Shown here: one piece after another, positions 17,914-27,600 of the stretch | Layout of the letters: each line of letters begins with the position of its first letter | Position numbering within the stretch: position 1 is the stretch's first letter | Source: Chitinophaga solisilvae | GTDB lineage: Bacteria > Bacteroidota > Bacteroidia > Chitinophagales > Chitinophagaceae | Length of the DNA: 64,000 nucleotides | Assembly (NCBI RefSeq): GCF_009928525.1 | Contig: NZ_JAABOK010000005.1 | Coordinates: 535,553-599,552, forward strand | Reading direction: 5' to 3' | Made by a program: the position numbers and the translations under genes | Notes under the pieces: generated by a model | The model's database searches: none | What the model saw: only the letters and a program-made list of their open reading frames with translations | Told to the model about the DNA's origin: nothing

Positions 17914-18612
17914 ATGGAAAAGCAGCAGATAATAGTAAAGGATCTTGGATTGGTGGATTATCAGCAGACCTGGGATTACCAGGAACAGTTGCTGAAAGAT
18001 AATGTGCAGTTGAAATCAACGGCGGGGAACCAGTTCCCCAAACCTACGACCAACTACCTTTTATTTTGTGAGCATCCGCCGGTATATACGCTGGGCAAGA
18101 GCGGGCATATGGAAAACCTGTTGCTGAGTGAGCAGCAGCTGGAAGAGCAGGGTATAGGCTTTGTACCTACCAACCGCGGCGGTGATATCACCTTCCACGG
18201 GCCGGGTCAGGTAGTAGGATATCCCATTATTGACCTGGAGAATTTTTTCACGGATATAGGCAAATATCTCCGCTGCCTGGAAGAGGTGGTTATCCGCACC
18301 ATTGCGGAATACGGCCTTACCGGCGACCGCTCTCAGGGGGAAACCGGCGTATGGCTGGATCCGCACGACCCCGTAAAGGCCCGCAAAATATGCGCTATGG
18401 GCGTACGTTGCAGCCGTTGGGTGACCATGCATGGCTTTGCCCTGAATGTGAACACCTCTATGAATTACTTCGATAACATCATCGCCTGCGGCATCGCCGA
18501 TAAAAAAGTAGCCTCCCTCCATACTGAAGTAGGCCACGAAGTACCTATGGAGGAAGTCCGGAGGAAACTGATGAAGCATTTTGGAGAAGTGTTTGAAGCC
18601 CAAATGATATAG
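17914..18612 (+). CDS. lipB: Octanoyl-[acyl carrier protein]:protein N-octanoyltransferase LipB
   Basis: This 232-residue enzyme transfers octanoate from acyl carrier protein to lipoyl domains of 2-oxoacid dehydrogenases, the first step of lipoate synthesis. Visible motifs are RGGDITFHGPGQVVGYPI (about residue 88), RKICAMGVR with the catalytic Lys (about 150), HGFALNVN, and IIACGI with the catalytic Cys (about 190). Length is normal for Bacteroidota. The -7 box at 17893-17900 ends 13 nt before the ATG. No lipA is adjacent. Confidence 0.96.
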   Translation: MEKQQIIVKDLGLVDYQQTWDYQEQLLKDNVQLKSTAGNQFPKPTTNYLLFCEHPPVYTLGKSGHMENLLLSEQQLEEQGIGFVPTNRGGDITFHGPGQVVGYPIIDLENFFTDIGKYLRCLEEVVIRTIAEYGLTGDRSQGETGVWLDPHDPVKARKICAMGVRCSRWVTMHGFALNVNTSMNYFDNIIACGIADKKVASLHTEVGHEVPMEEVRRKLMKHFGEVFEAQMI

Positions 18613-18616
18613 CATT

Positions 18617-18738
18617 AATTACGAATTACGAATTGCGAATTACGAATGTAAAAGCGAAGACCGAAGCGGATCTCATATTTGAGCTTTGCTTCGGTCTTCG
18701 CTTTTGCATTCGTAATTCGCAATTCGTAATTCGCAATT
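18617..18738. repeat. Palindromic element with ATTACGA heptamer arms; GCGAAGAC core
   Basis: Arms of about 51 bp (18617-18667 and 18688-18738) differ at only two positions. They read ATTACGA, ATTACGA, ATTGCGA, ATTACGA, then ATG(T/C)AAAAGCGAAGACCGAAGC; the loop is 20 nt. It lies between the convergent genes lipB and the secreted protein at 18747 and would act as a two-way terminator hairpin. Confidence 0.85.
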
Positions 18739-18746
18739 CCTGACAA

Positions 18747-19496
18747 CTACATTTTGTAGTTCAGCGGAATAAAGAAATTCCATTTTTCCTTGAGCTGGCC
18801 ATTGTCGTAGAGTTCGAAGTTGAACCAGCCTGCATGGAGGAAGATAGCTTTTTCGAGGATGAGCGAAGGGCCTTTGACATGGTTTATTTCAAAGAGGAAG
18901 GCGCCGTTCGGCTCGAAGAATTTGATCGTGTATTTTTTCTGCAGGGCATCCGCGAGTTTTATATTCACGTTACCGTCAGCAGTGGTGTAGATGAAGTTGG
19001 ACGGATGCCAGATGACCTTAGGCTCCGGGTTGTTGTTTTCCTGTTCTTTGCCGGTGGCGGCGCGTTTTTCCGCTTTCATGGCTTTAGCGGCGTCTTTGAT
19101 GTCGGCGTATTCCAGTTTCTGATCCGCACGGATGGTGCTGTCAGACAGGGCCAGTACGGTTTTGCTGTACATATAGCGGCCGTTGGTGAAGAGGATGAAC
19201 ATACGGTAGTAGTTGGTGCCGGGCAGCGGTTTGCTATCTATGTAGGCGTTTCTGGTCTGGGTAGGGTAGCTGGCGTAGCCAATAGTGTTAAAGTTCAGCA
19301 CGCTGTCGAGGGAGCGCTGAATACCCATTTCTTTAACTTCCATGAAACCGGAGATCCAGTCCAGCTGAATTTTTCCGGTTTTAATGGTGGCGGTAAAGTT
19401 CGGCAATACCGGGGGCAGCGCCTGTTGGGCTTTACCCTGAGTAACCGTTAATAAAAATAATCCTATAGCAAATGTTAAACGCACTACCTGCTTCAT
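18747..19496 (-). CDS. Secreted protein of unknown function with a fibronectin-III-like start
   Basis: This 249-residue protein has a clear signal peptide (LTFAIGLFLLTVTQGKAQ). Residues about 25-110 (PVLPNFTATIKTGKIQLDWIS, QRSLDSVLNFNTIGYAS, PLPGTNYYRMFILFTNGR) look like a fibronectin type III-like sandwich, often seen in Bacteroidota before type IX sorting domains. The C-terminal part (YTIKFFEPNGAFLFEIN ... WNFFIPLNYKM) is beta-rich and might be a divergent sorting or anchoring domain, but I cannot confirm it. A -7 box on the minus strand lies at 19525-19532. Confidence 0.65.
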   Translation of the reverse strand: MKQVVRLTFAIGLFLLTVTQGKAQQALPPVLPNFTATIKTGKIQLDWISGFMEVKEMGIQRSLDSVLNFNTIGYASYPTQTRNAYIDSKPLPGTNYYRMFILFTNGRYMYSKTVLALSDSTIRADQKLEYADIKDAAKAMKAEKRAATGKEQENNNPEPKVIWHPSNFIYTTADGNVNIKLADALQKKYTIKFFEPNGAFLFEINHVKGPSLILEKAIFLHAGWFNFELYDNGQLKEKWNFFIPLNYKM

Positions 19497-19524
19497 ACTT
19501 AAATCCGTAAGCTCTTAAAGTTGG

Positions 19525-19532
19525 CAAAAATA
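19525..19532 (-). promoter_or_regulatory. -7 promoter box for the secreted protein gene at 18747-19496
   Basis: TATTTTTG on the minus strand is an exact TAnnTTTG match, 28 nt upstream of the ATG. It is followed by GCC, and no well-spaced -33 element is visible. Confidence 0.5.
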
Positions 19533-19561
19533 CACTACCCTTCAAATATAATGAACAGTTT

Positions 19562-20428
19562 TTACAGGGAGAGAACGCCGGAAGGCAGTGAAAGATTGCC
19601 TTGTAGTCCGCCGGTATGTATTAGCAATACTTTGCTGGTGTCCGGAAAGTAGCGCTGACGCGATAATTCATGAAAAGCCATGACAAGTTTACCAGTATAA
19701 ATAATATCAGTAGGTATGCCTGTTTCTTTATAAAAAGTATTGATAAAATCTATAAGCGCGGGAGATGTTTTCGCATAACCACCACCGTGGAAGTTGTGCA
19801 GCAGCTGCCATGATGGTCTGGCGCCGGGATGCAGCAATTTTGTTATTTCATTTTCCAGGTATTGTGCGCCTTTCAGGACAGGAATACCTATTATCTGCTG
19901 ATGGGGTAATGCGCTGTTGATAAGCCCTGCCAGTGTGGTACCGGTACCTACGGCACACATAATATGCGTAAAATCTGCCGTTGGCAGGATCGATAAAATT
20001 TCTTCACAGCCGCTGGCGCCGTAGCTGTTGTGGCCGCCTTCCGGAATCACCCAGGCGCCTTCCCGCTGAAATCCGCCCTGAGTATACGTTTTATATGTTT
20101 CCCTGCTTACATATTCCAGCATCATGCCGTGAGCCTGCGCCTGCTGCAGCGTATGGCCCGGTACCGGCGGGCGTTCTCCCCGGATGATACCGGTACAGCG
20201 GTATCCCGCTTCTTTGCATGCCACGGCCGTTGCTGCAATATGATTGGAATAGGCCCCTCCGAAAGTAACGATATGAACCGGCGATAACGCCGCCGCTGCC
20301 GCCGCCAGGTTGTATTTCAGCTTGAACCACTTGTTCCCCGAAACCTCAGGATGCAGCAGGTCCAGGCGGAGCATAGCGGCTGTAACAGGCCCGGGAATGG
20401 GGGAGAGGGTGGTGTTTGAGTAATGCAT
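19562..20428 (-). CDS. PLP-dependent ACC deaminase / D-cysteine desulfhydrase family enzyme
   Basis: This 288-residue fold-type II pyridoxal-phosphate enzyme belongs to the family that opens 1-aminocyclopropane-1-carboxylate or desulfurates D-cysteine. The PLP lysine lies in SGNKWFKLKYNL (about residue 35). FGGAYSNHIAATAVACKEAGYRC follows, and AVGTGTTLAGLIN is the phosphate-binding loop. It is somewhat shorter than the usual 320-340 residues. Sequence alone does not separate deaminase from desulfhydrase; D-cysteine desulfhydrase is the commoner activity. TAACTTTA, one mismatch from a -7 box, lies 4 nt before the ATG and belongs to the end of the neighbouring palindrome arm. Confidence 0.85.
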   Translation of the reverse strand: MHYSNTTLSPIPGPVTAAMLRLDLLHPEVSGNKWFKLKYNLAAAAAALSPVHIVTFGGAYSNHIAATAVACKEAGYRCTGIIRGERPPVPGHTLQQAQAHGMMLEYVSRETYKTYTQGGFQREGAWVIPEGGHNSYGASGCEEILSILPTADFTHIMCAVGTGTTLAGLINSALPHQQIIGIPVLKGAQYLENEITKLLHPGARPSWQLLHNFHGGGYAKTSPALIDFINTFYKETGIPTDIIYTGKLVMAFHELSRQRYFPDTSKVLLIHTGGLQGNLSLPSGVLSL

Positions 20429-20432
20429 TATG

Positions 20433-20567
20433 TAAAGTTAATTACGAATTACGAATTGCGAATTACGAATGAGGAGCGAAGATCTAAGCGAAGAAATAAA
20501 TTCTTTATCCGCTTAGATCTTCGCTCCTCATTCGTAATTCGCAATTCGTAATTCGTAATTAACTTTA
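20433..20567. repeat. Perfect 58-bp-arm palindrome, ATTACGA arms, GAGCGAAGATCTAAGCG core
   Basis: The left arm 20433-20490 and the right arm 20510-20567 are exact reverse complements around a 19-nt loop. The arms read TAAAGTTA, then ATTACGA, ATTACGA, ATTGCGA, ATTACGA, then ATGAGGAGCGAAGATCTAAGCG. The right arm ends exactly with the stop codon of the fucosidase gene (20565-20567, minus strand), and that triplet is mirrored at the left end. The core and loop recur, flipped, at 63899-64000. Confidence 0.92.
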
Positions 20568-21905
20568 TTCGTTTGTCAAAAACCCACCTTTCCCTCTGTA
20601 CAATTTCACAGGTTTATCCAGTTTTACTTTGAGCACGGTTACATATTTATCCTGTACATTTTCCGGGATGTCTATGTAAACGAGGCCTGGTACGGGGCTC
20701 CAGGAGATTTTACCTACTACTTTATGAGAGAGTTTAGTGCCGTTGCCTACAACGGAAATCTCTTCAATTTTGTTGCTAAGTCCTTTGATGGCTACCTGGC
20801 CGCTGGTTTTGCCGGGGAGGAACAGGTAGAGGGTGCTGGAGTCCTTGGAGAGGGTAGTAGGGCCATAGAAGTGGCCTAACGGGATACCGCCGATGGTGTT
20901 GAAGATGGCTTCTCCGTGTTTTTTGTTCCAGGCGCCGAGTTCTTTCAGCACATTGATCTGCTGTTCCGGGATGGTGCCGTCTGCTTTGGGACCTATGTCG
21001 AGCAGGAGGTTACCGCCGTTGCTGACAGCGTCCACGAAGATGGTGATAATTTCGAAAGGTGTTTTCCAGTTGGTATCCTGTGGCTGCCAGCCCCAGTTGT
21101 TATTGATGGTCATACACAGTTCCCACCAGTGGTAGTGCGGGCGTGTTACCGGGAAGTTCTGTTCAGGCGTGTCATAGTCGCCATAACCCTGGAGGCGGCC
21201 GTTGATGATGGTTTTCGGGTTGTGGGTGGTCAGCATCTTACGCATTTTGGCAGCTTCCCATTCTTCTGCGGAGTGTTCCCAGTCGCCGTCGAACCACCAG
21301 AGGTCAGGATTAAATTTAGTCATGACTTCTTCCATCTGGCCCTCGTAGAATTTGAGAAAACGCTGCCACCTGGCGGGCTGCGCCTTGATATCGTAGCGGT
21401 TGCTGTCTTGCAGAAACTGCGGATAATCGGGATAGCTCCAGTCTATCAGCGAAAAATAGGCACCACATTTGATGCTGTCGCGCCGCAAAGCTGCGTAGAG
21501 GGGTGTCAGTACATCCCTTTTGGCAGGCGTGCTGTTGGCAACGTCGAGTTTACTGTATTTGCTGTCCCACAAAGCCACGCCATCATGATGTTTGGTAGTC
21601 ATAACGGCATAGCGGGCGCCGGATTCTTTAATGAGGTCGGCCCATGCCTGCGGGTTGTAATTGCTGGCAGTAAAGCCTTTCAGCTGATCCATGTAATCAG
21701 GATAGGCTATTTTTTTGTTGTGGAAAGACCACGATTCATCGACGCCTTTTACAGAATAAATGCCCCAGTGGATGAAGATGCCCAGTTTAGCATCGGCAAA
21801 CCACTGCATTTTTTCTTTGATTTCGTCGGGATTTGTTTTCTGTTGCGCGTTGGCGGTTGTAAAAAGCTGCATGACACAAGCTCCCAGCACTAAAAGTCTT
21901 TTCAT
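20565..21905 (-). CDS. Alpha-L-fucosidase, glycoside hydrolase family 29
   Basis: This protein of about 446 residues cleaves alpha-linked L-fucose with retention. A signal peptide (MKRLLVLGACVMQLFTTANAQ) sends it out of the cytoplasm, and I begin at that methionine instead of the in-frame one 14 codons upstream. GH29 features are WFADAKLGIFIHWGIYSV, YAVMTTKHHDGVALWDS and PDLWWFDGDWE, the last carrying the probable nucleophile Asp. The C-terminal 90 residues form the beta domain. No SusCD pair or other glycosidase is adjacent, so it is not part of an obvious polysaccharide locus. Its stop codon forms the end of the palindrome arm. Confidence 0.92.
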   Translation of the reverse strand: MKRLLVLGACVMQLFTTANAQQKTNPDEIKEKMQWFADAKLGIFIHWGIYSVKGVDESWSFHNKKIAYPDYMDQLKGFTASNYNPQAWADLIKESGARYAVMTTKHHDGVALWDSKYSKLDVANSTPAKRDVLTPLYAALRRDSIKCGAYFSLIDWSYPDYPQFLQDSNRYDIKAQPARWQRFLKFYEGQMEEVMTKFNPDLWWFDGDWEHSAEEWEAAKMRKMLTTHNPKTIINGRLQGYGDYDTPEQNFPVTRPHYHWWELCMTINNNWGWQPQDTNWKTPFEIITIFVDAVSNGGNLLLDIGPKADGTIPEQQINVLKELGAWNKKHGEAIFNTIGGIPLGHFYGPTTLSKDSSTLYLFLPGKTSGQVAIKGLSNKIEEISVVGNGTKLSHKVVGKISWSPVPGLVYIDIPENVQDKYVTVLKVKLDKPVKLYRGKGGFLTNE

Positions 21906-22036
21906 CGTTCCGTTTGAATTAGTCCTTAAAATATGTGTGATCCACAAAAAGAAGTGTGAAAATACGCCAGAAAGAGTAAATTTAACGCCGATATTTTCAG
22001 GTAAATAATTGAAAATTATAAACTAATATCAGAAAA

Positions 22037-22939
22037 ATGCAACCGACTTTATTGATTTTAGCGGCCGGAATGGCCAGTCGATATGGCAGTTTAAAGCAAA
22101 TCCAGCAATTTGGGCCAAGCGGTGAAACTATCATTGATTATTCTATTTATGACGCAATACGCGCAGGATTTGGTAAAATAGTATTTATAATCCGCGAGAA
22201 TTTCGCAGCGGATTTCAAGGAAATTTTTGAGCCAAAGCTGAAGGGCCGTGTTGCTACGGACTATGTGTACCAGGAAATGAATGCATTTACAGGCGACCAT
22301 GAGGTGCCTGCTGACAGAACCAAGCCTTGGGGAACAGCACACGCTATCCTCTGCGCTAAAAACGCTATTAATGAGCCATTTGCGGTTATCAACGCGGATG
22401 ATTTCTATGGCGCTGACGCCTTTGTGAAAATGGCGGCCTTCCTGAACGGAGAATGTAAATCAGATATCTATAGTGTAGTAGGTTATGAGCTGGGAAAAAC
22501 CATCAGTGAACATGGATCAGTATCCAGAGGCGTATGCGCCGTGGATGCCAGCGGTTACCTGTCTGCTATCAATGAAAGAACAAAAATTTACACTGACAAC
22601 GGCCAGATCGTTTATGAAGAAGCAGATGGCAGCAAGCACCCATTGCCTGCTGAAACGCCTGTTTCCATGAACTTCTGGGGCTTCCATCCCAGTGTATTTA
22701 ACCTGAGCCAGGAACTGTTCAACGAATTCCTGGATAAAAATATCGGCAATCCAAAATCTGAATTCTTTATTCCGATTGTTGCTGATGAATTTATCCGTCG
22801 CAGCAAAGGAAAGGTAAAAGTGTTACCTACCAGCGCGCAATGGTTTGGTGTTACTTACAAGGAAGATGCTCCGGGCGTGCAGGCTAGTTTGTCGGCATTG
22901 GTTAAAAACGGAGAATATCCCGACAATTTATGGAAATAA
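22037..22939 (+). CDS. Sugar nucleotidyltransferase (NTP-transferase family)
   Basis: This 300-residue Rossmann-like protein begins with the nucleotidyltransferase signature LILAAGMASRYGSLKQIQ, followed by the family acidic motif INADDFYG that binds metal. It probably makes an NDP-sugar from NTP and a sugar 1-phosphate. The stop codon overlaps the next gene, a kinase of the aminoglycoside-phosphotransferase fold, by 10 bp. A kinase making a sugar 1-phosphate followed by its activation to a nucleotide sugar (as for N-acetylhexosamine 1-kinase NahK) is a reasonable hypothesis for the pair; the substrate is not shown by sequence. Confidence 0.85.
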   Translation: MQPTLLILAAGMASRYGSLKQIQQFGPSGETIIDYSIYDAIRAGFGKIVFIIRENFAADFKEIFEPKLKGRVATDYVYQEMNAFTGDHEVPADRTKPWGTAHAILCAKNAINEPFAVINADDFYGADAFVKMAAFLNGECKSDIYSVVGYELGKTISEHGSVSRGVCAVDASGYLSAINERTKIYTDNGQIVYEEADGSKHPLPAETPVSMNFWGFHPSVFNLSQELFNEFLDKNIGNPKSEFFIPIVADEFIRRSKGKVKVLPTSAQWFGVTYKEDAPGVQASLSALVKNGEYPDNLWK

Positions 22940-24021
22940 CACCCAATCAACTCATCCTTCAGGCTTTCGGACTGGAGCCTGAAGGATTGAATGTCCGAAG
23001 ATTCGGATCAGGACACATCAACAGCACTTTTCTGCTCGAAAAGAAACAGGATGGCAGCAAGTACGTTTTACAGAAAATCAATGTGAATGTATTTAAGGAA
23101 CCTGACGTAATCGCGGCCAATCAAAGAATGGCAGCTGATTATCTCGCAGTGCATCATCCGGGGTATCTGTTTATTACGCCCATTCCTACCATAACAGGGG
23201 AAGAGCTGTATGTGATAGACAACGAATACTGGCGAATGATTCCGTTTATTGCCGATTCCGTAACGGTTGATCAGGCTGATAACCCAAAGCAGGCATATGA
23301 AGCAGCCAGACAGTTTGGCCGCCTTGCCAATTACCTTTCGGGCATCGACCTGAAGCCGTTTAGAGCTTCGATTCCAAACTTTCACAATCTTACCTTACGG
23401 TACAGCGCTTTTCAGGAAGCTATCAGAACTGCCAGGGAAGAAAGGAAAGCAGCAGCAGAAAAGATGATTGACGATTTCCTCCGCTACTCCGATATCGCAG
23501 TCACTTATGAACAGCTGAAAACAAATCCTGAATTCAGGGACCATCTCATGCATCATGATACCAAAATCAATAATGTGCTGCTTAACAAAGACACTTATGA
23601 AGGTATCTGTGTTTGCGACCTGGATACGCTGATGCCGGGAAAAATCATTTCTGACCTCGGAGACATGGTACGCACCTACGTTTGCCCGGTTTCTGAAGAA
23701 GAAAAAGATGTCAGCCAGATCATTATCCGCGAGGAATATTTCGAAGCCCTCATGCAGGGATACCTCGGGGAAATAGGGAATGCGTTAACGAAAGTAGAAA
23801 AGGAACAACTGTTCTTCGCAGGAAAGTTCATGATCTACATGCAGGGAATACGGTTCCTCACTGATTATCTCAACGGTGATGTGTATTACCCGATCAAGTA
23901 TGCCAACCAGAATTACGACCGCGCCCGCAACCAGTTAGTATTGCTGCAGCGCCTGATTGAAAAACAAGAGACATTGCAGGCCATTATCGATAAATGTCTG
24001 CATGTGAGTGAACAGGTTTAG
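22930..24021 (+). CDS. Aminoglycoside-phosphotransferase-fold kinase (NahK-like sugar kinase candidate)
   Basis: This 363-residue small-molecule kinase has the APH fold. The N-lobe includes FGSGHINSTFLLEKKQDGSKYVLQKIN. The catalytic loop reads HHDTKINNVLL (Brenner-type HxDxxxxN), and the metal-binding CDLDTLMPG plays the DFG role. Such proteins in Bacteroidota are often annotated as mucin desulfatase or phosphotransferase; biochemical knowledge of relatives points to N-acetylhexosamine 1-kinases. It overlaps the upstream nucleotidyltransferase by 10 bp, so translation is coupled and the products likely act in sequence. Transcription ends at the hairpin at 24050. Confidence 0.85.
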   Translation: MEITPNQLILQAFGLEPEGLNVRRFGSGHINSTFLLEKKQDGSKYVLQKINVNVFKEPDVIAANQRMAADYLAVHHPGYLFITPIPTITGEELYVIDNEYWRMIPFIADSVTVDQADNPKQAYEAARQFGRLANYLSGIDLKPFRASIPNFHNLTLRYSAFQEAIRTAREERKAAAEKMIDDFLRYSDIAVTYEQLKTNPEFRDHLMHHDTKINNVLLNKDTYEGICVCDLDTLMPGKIISDLGDMVRTYVCPVSEEEKDVSQIIIREEYFEALMQGYLGEIGNALTKVEKEQLFFAGKFMIYMQGIRFLTDYLNGDVYYPIKYANQNYDRARNQLVLLQRLIEKQETLQAIIDKCLHVSEQV

Positions 24022-24049
24022 AATACGTGAACAATCAAATGAAATCTTT

Positions 24050-24090
24050 AAAACGGCCGTCTTCCCCGGAAGACGGCCGTTTTTTTTATT
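24050..24090 (+). terminator. Strong terminator between the kinase gene and the immunity gene
   Basis: AAAACGGCCGTCTTCC (24050-24065) pairs with its complement at 24068-24083, followed by T-rich sequence; the left flank is A-rich, so it can work in both directions. It lies between convergent genes. Confidence 0.92.
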
Positions 24091-24111
24091 GGGTTAGTAT
24101 ACTGAGCTGCG

Positions 24112-24684
24112 TCAGATGATATACTGATATATCGCGACAATACTGAATTCTTCCGATGAATAGGCTGTTTCTATGAAAGTTGTATCCTCCGTTTGTTCCG
24201 CTGCCTGACGCAGCCGGAGGTATTCCCGGCATTGTTCTTCCGTATTAAAAAGATAATACCGGTTCAGATTGGCCGGCAACTGCTGAAGGGCGGGATTGCC
24301 ATCAGCCCTGATTTCATTAAGTATACCGGAAAAGAAAACAGGAGATCCTGCTTCTTCCAGTACGCCAACATCAAATCCCAGGAAAATCAATTCCGCTGAT
24401 GCAGCAGGATCAGCATTCAATACAAGTATATCCGGATCCTTATTAAGATCAATCCTCAGATGAGTCACATAATCTGTTACTTCTTCCAGCGCTGTATATT
24501 GCCCGGCTTCGTTGTGAACAGAAAAACTAACCCGGCCGGACGCCTGCCATTCCTCATATAAAGGCCAGCGAATGCCGTCAAACCCTTTATAACCCAATAT
24601 CTTCTTCCTTACCGGAAACGGGAGGTTACGCCATGTATTCGAATAATCCCGTTCAACTACTAATATGCTGTTTGCTGTTTTCAT
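24112..24684 (-). CDS. Probable immunity protein for the adjacent Rhs toxin
   Basis: This is a 190-residue acidic, soluble-looking protein without signal peptide or recognised domain. Its start codon overlaps the stop of the large Rhs gene in the sequence TAATG, which ensures coupled translation. By position (immediately 3' of an Rhs gene with a variable C-terminal tail), size and lack of homology to housekeeping genes, it is most likely the cognate immunity protein. That role is inference from the general organisation of polymorphic toxin loci; the sequence gives no direct evidence. Confidence 0.6.
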   Translation of the reverse strand: MKTANSILVVERDYSNTWRNLPFPVRKKILGYKGFDGIRWPLYEEWQASGRVSFSVHNEAGQYTALEEVTDYVTHLRIDLNKDPDILVLNADPAASAELIFLGFDVGVLEEAGSPVFFSGILNEIRADGNPALQQLPANLNRYYLFNTEEQCREYLRLRQAAEQTEDTTFIETAYSSEEFSIVAIYQYII

Positions 24685-27600
24685 TAACTGCAGGCGATAT
24701 GTTTATTGTGAATGTGAATATGACCGTTAGGGCCTTCATGTGCATAATGGCCCGGTGCAGGATTACTTCCTGAACTGAATCTGTGATCCAGTACCTTGAC
24801 TTGCATAGGCGCATTTTGATTGACCTCATGCGCCATCTGCAACAAGGTATCTGCATCTGCAGCTGAAATAACAACTTTCCCCTTATTGGAGGCTTCGTTG
24901 GCCAGATTAATCAGTGCCTGCTGATCCGGAGTAAATCCGGCCAGCCCAAGCGGATCGATTTCTTTAGTTACATCAGCTACAAAACCGTATAACCTGTTGC
25001 CGCCAAATATCCGGATAGGGTCCTGGCTGATATACATCCCTTCCTGCGGCGAATAATACCTGAACCGGTTATAGTATAACCCTGTTTCCGGATCTTCATA
25101 CTGCCCCTGAAAACGAAACGGTATAAAGTTTTTCTCTCCTTCGAACTTACGTACATTCCCGAATATATCCAATTCAGCAGACCATACCCTGTTGCCATTA
25201 TTATCATAGGCTTCGCAGGGCGTACCCAGATGATCGGTGATGACTGCATATTGACTGTTAGCGGTTATTTTTGCTGCCAGCTTAAAGGTCTTCTCTTCAA
25301 ATATCCACGTGATAAGGCTTTCGGGAGGAACGGGTTCTTCATGACTGCTTTTTATTTCTCCGTATTCATCAACGATGGTATGCGGTTTTTCTTTTTCAGG
25401 ATAACTCCATTCATGCAAGGGGGTATTACCATTCCATACATAGCGCGTTACCTGTCCGTTGAAAACCTTTTCTGTCCTGCGTCCCAGGGCGTCGTATTTA
25501 AAGCTGACCGTTTTCTGGTCAGGCCGTTTTACCTGTTTAAGCAAACCATTTTCAGACCATATATATTCCCAGGTTACGGGGAAAGATGATTGTGTAACAA
25601 TCTTTTTAATGAGATGTCCTTCGTCATCATATATGAAGCGCGCATTGTCAGATTCTGTTAAACGTCCGCCGGCACTATATTTTCTGTCATTCCGTGCCGG
25701 TGTTCTGTATTGATTGCCGGCTTTGTCGGGCAGCTTGTAATCATACTGTCCGTCTTCATATTGCGCCCATGCCAGGTTGCTGAAAGTATCGTGTCCGAAC
25801 TTCACCATTCCGTTGCTGAGCCCATTGAGCATCTGTTTCAGCCGCAGGTTTGCATCCCAGTGATATTGCCGGTTGCGGCAGACTTTATTCCCGCTGGTTA
25901 CTACATGTGCATCCGGTGTGCCTGTTGCCGAGGAGCCGGGATGATAGTTCCAGGAGCTTTTCACATTGCCTGGCAGGCTTCGTTCTATCTCCAGTCCGAG
26001 CAGGTTACGTTGTATCTGTGCCACCCATGGGTCGGTATGTCCGTTGGCCAGTGCGGATATAGCATTAAGATCGCCGGCATTGTTCCACGATGTTTGTATA
26101 ACAGCGCCCAGATTGCTTTTTACGGCTTCTCTCCGGCCATCTGCATTGTACCGGCCGGATACGGTATACCCGTTTTGATCCTCAGAAATGACCCGCCCCA
26201 TTATATCCCGTATATACGTTACCGTAGTATCCGGTGTGGCAGCACCAAGCAGTTGCCCGTTGGCATTGTAATGGTAGGTTTCCCAGCTGCCGTCTGCATA
26301 TGATGCGCGGCTGAGTAAACCGTTGCTGTTGTACTCAAATTCGGTCCATTTACCACCTGCCCGGTGTACTTTGATGATCTTGCCGGCGGCATCTCTTTCA
26401 TATTGGCGGGTAATGCCATCAAAGCCAGTCTCACTGATGATCTGCCCGTTGGGGTTCCGTACAAATTTGTACATCTCTCCGTGTTCATTTACCAGTCCGG
26501 TAAATTCTGCTGCGTTATTATAGATGAAGTGTATGCTGGCGCCGTCTTCTTCCCGCAGGCTGATATTCCCCAGGGGCGTATATTCATACCGGACCTCGTG
26601 ATGTTTATCTTTCAGTGTGGTCACATTATCGTAGGCGTTGTATTGCAGCTGAATGTTGTTACCATTGGGGAGCCTGATACCGGTAACACGTCCGAGGGCA
26701 TCATACTGAAAGGACTGTTCCTCCTGCAACGGATTGCGGAGTTGCAGGCACCGGCCCCAGTTATCGAAATGCCAGGAACTGGTGCCGCCGTCAGGAAGGG
26801 TGAGGCTGCTCAGGTTAAAATCTTCATCATAGTCCAGCAGCATATTTTCTTCTCTCTCTGTTTCAATTTTACTGACGAGGTTATGCGTATTATACCGCAG
26901 CATGGTAATCTGGCCATCTGCTTCCGTGATGGTATGTGCCAGACCGTTGGTTCTGTAGTAACTGTAGGTGCGGGTGGCGCCGCTGGCATCGCCGGACAGG
27001 ATTATTCTGTTGTCTTCGTCATAAATGGCCCGCAAGACAGCACCATCCGGTAAAACCGTACTGGTGGCGTTGCCCATATCATCGTAGGTATAGCCGGTAA
27101 CGTTACCTTCCGGATCAATGATGCGGTAAACTTCCAGGTGTTCCGTGTAGGAAAAGAAAACGGAATTACCCAGCGGATCTTTTATCTGAGAAACGACGAA
27201 GTCGGGAGAATAGTAGTAGGTGGTAGTATGGCCGCGTGCATTGGTGATGCGGTTGAAACCCTTTTCCGGATGGTATTCCAGGAATCCTTCCATCAGGCCG
27301 TTCTCACCGGTGGTATGTATGCAGCGGCGGTTGTTGTCGTACTCCCAGTAAAAGGACTGGCCGTTGCGGTCGGTTTTCTTTACCATCAGATGATCCTGGT
27401 AATCAATAGTGGTAGTCTGATTCAGGGCATCTGTGATGCTGGTCAGGTCGCCGGCTTCATTGTAGCCGTATGTGACCATCAGCCGCTCTTCTCCGCGGTG
27501 GCGCGCAGTGATACGGATAATTCTTCCTGCGTGATCGCTGGTGACAAGCAGGTGTCTGCCAATGCTGTCAATGATACGGAGAAGATGCCCGGCTGTATTG

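Noticed and set aside
20916..21893. A 325-codon plus-strand frame
   Set aside because: It is antisense to the GH29 fucosidase, whose catalytic motifs are intact.
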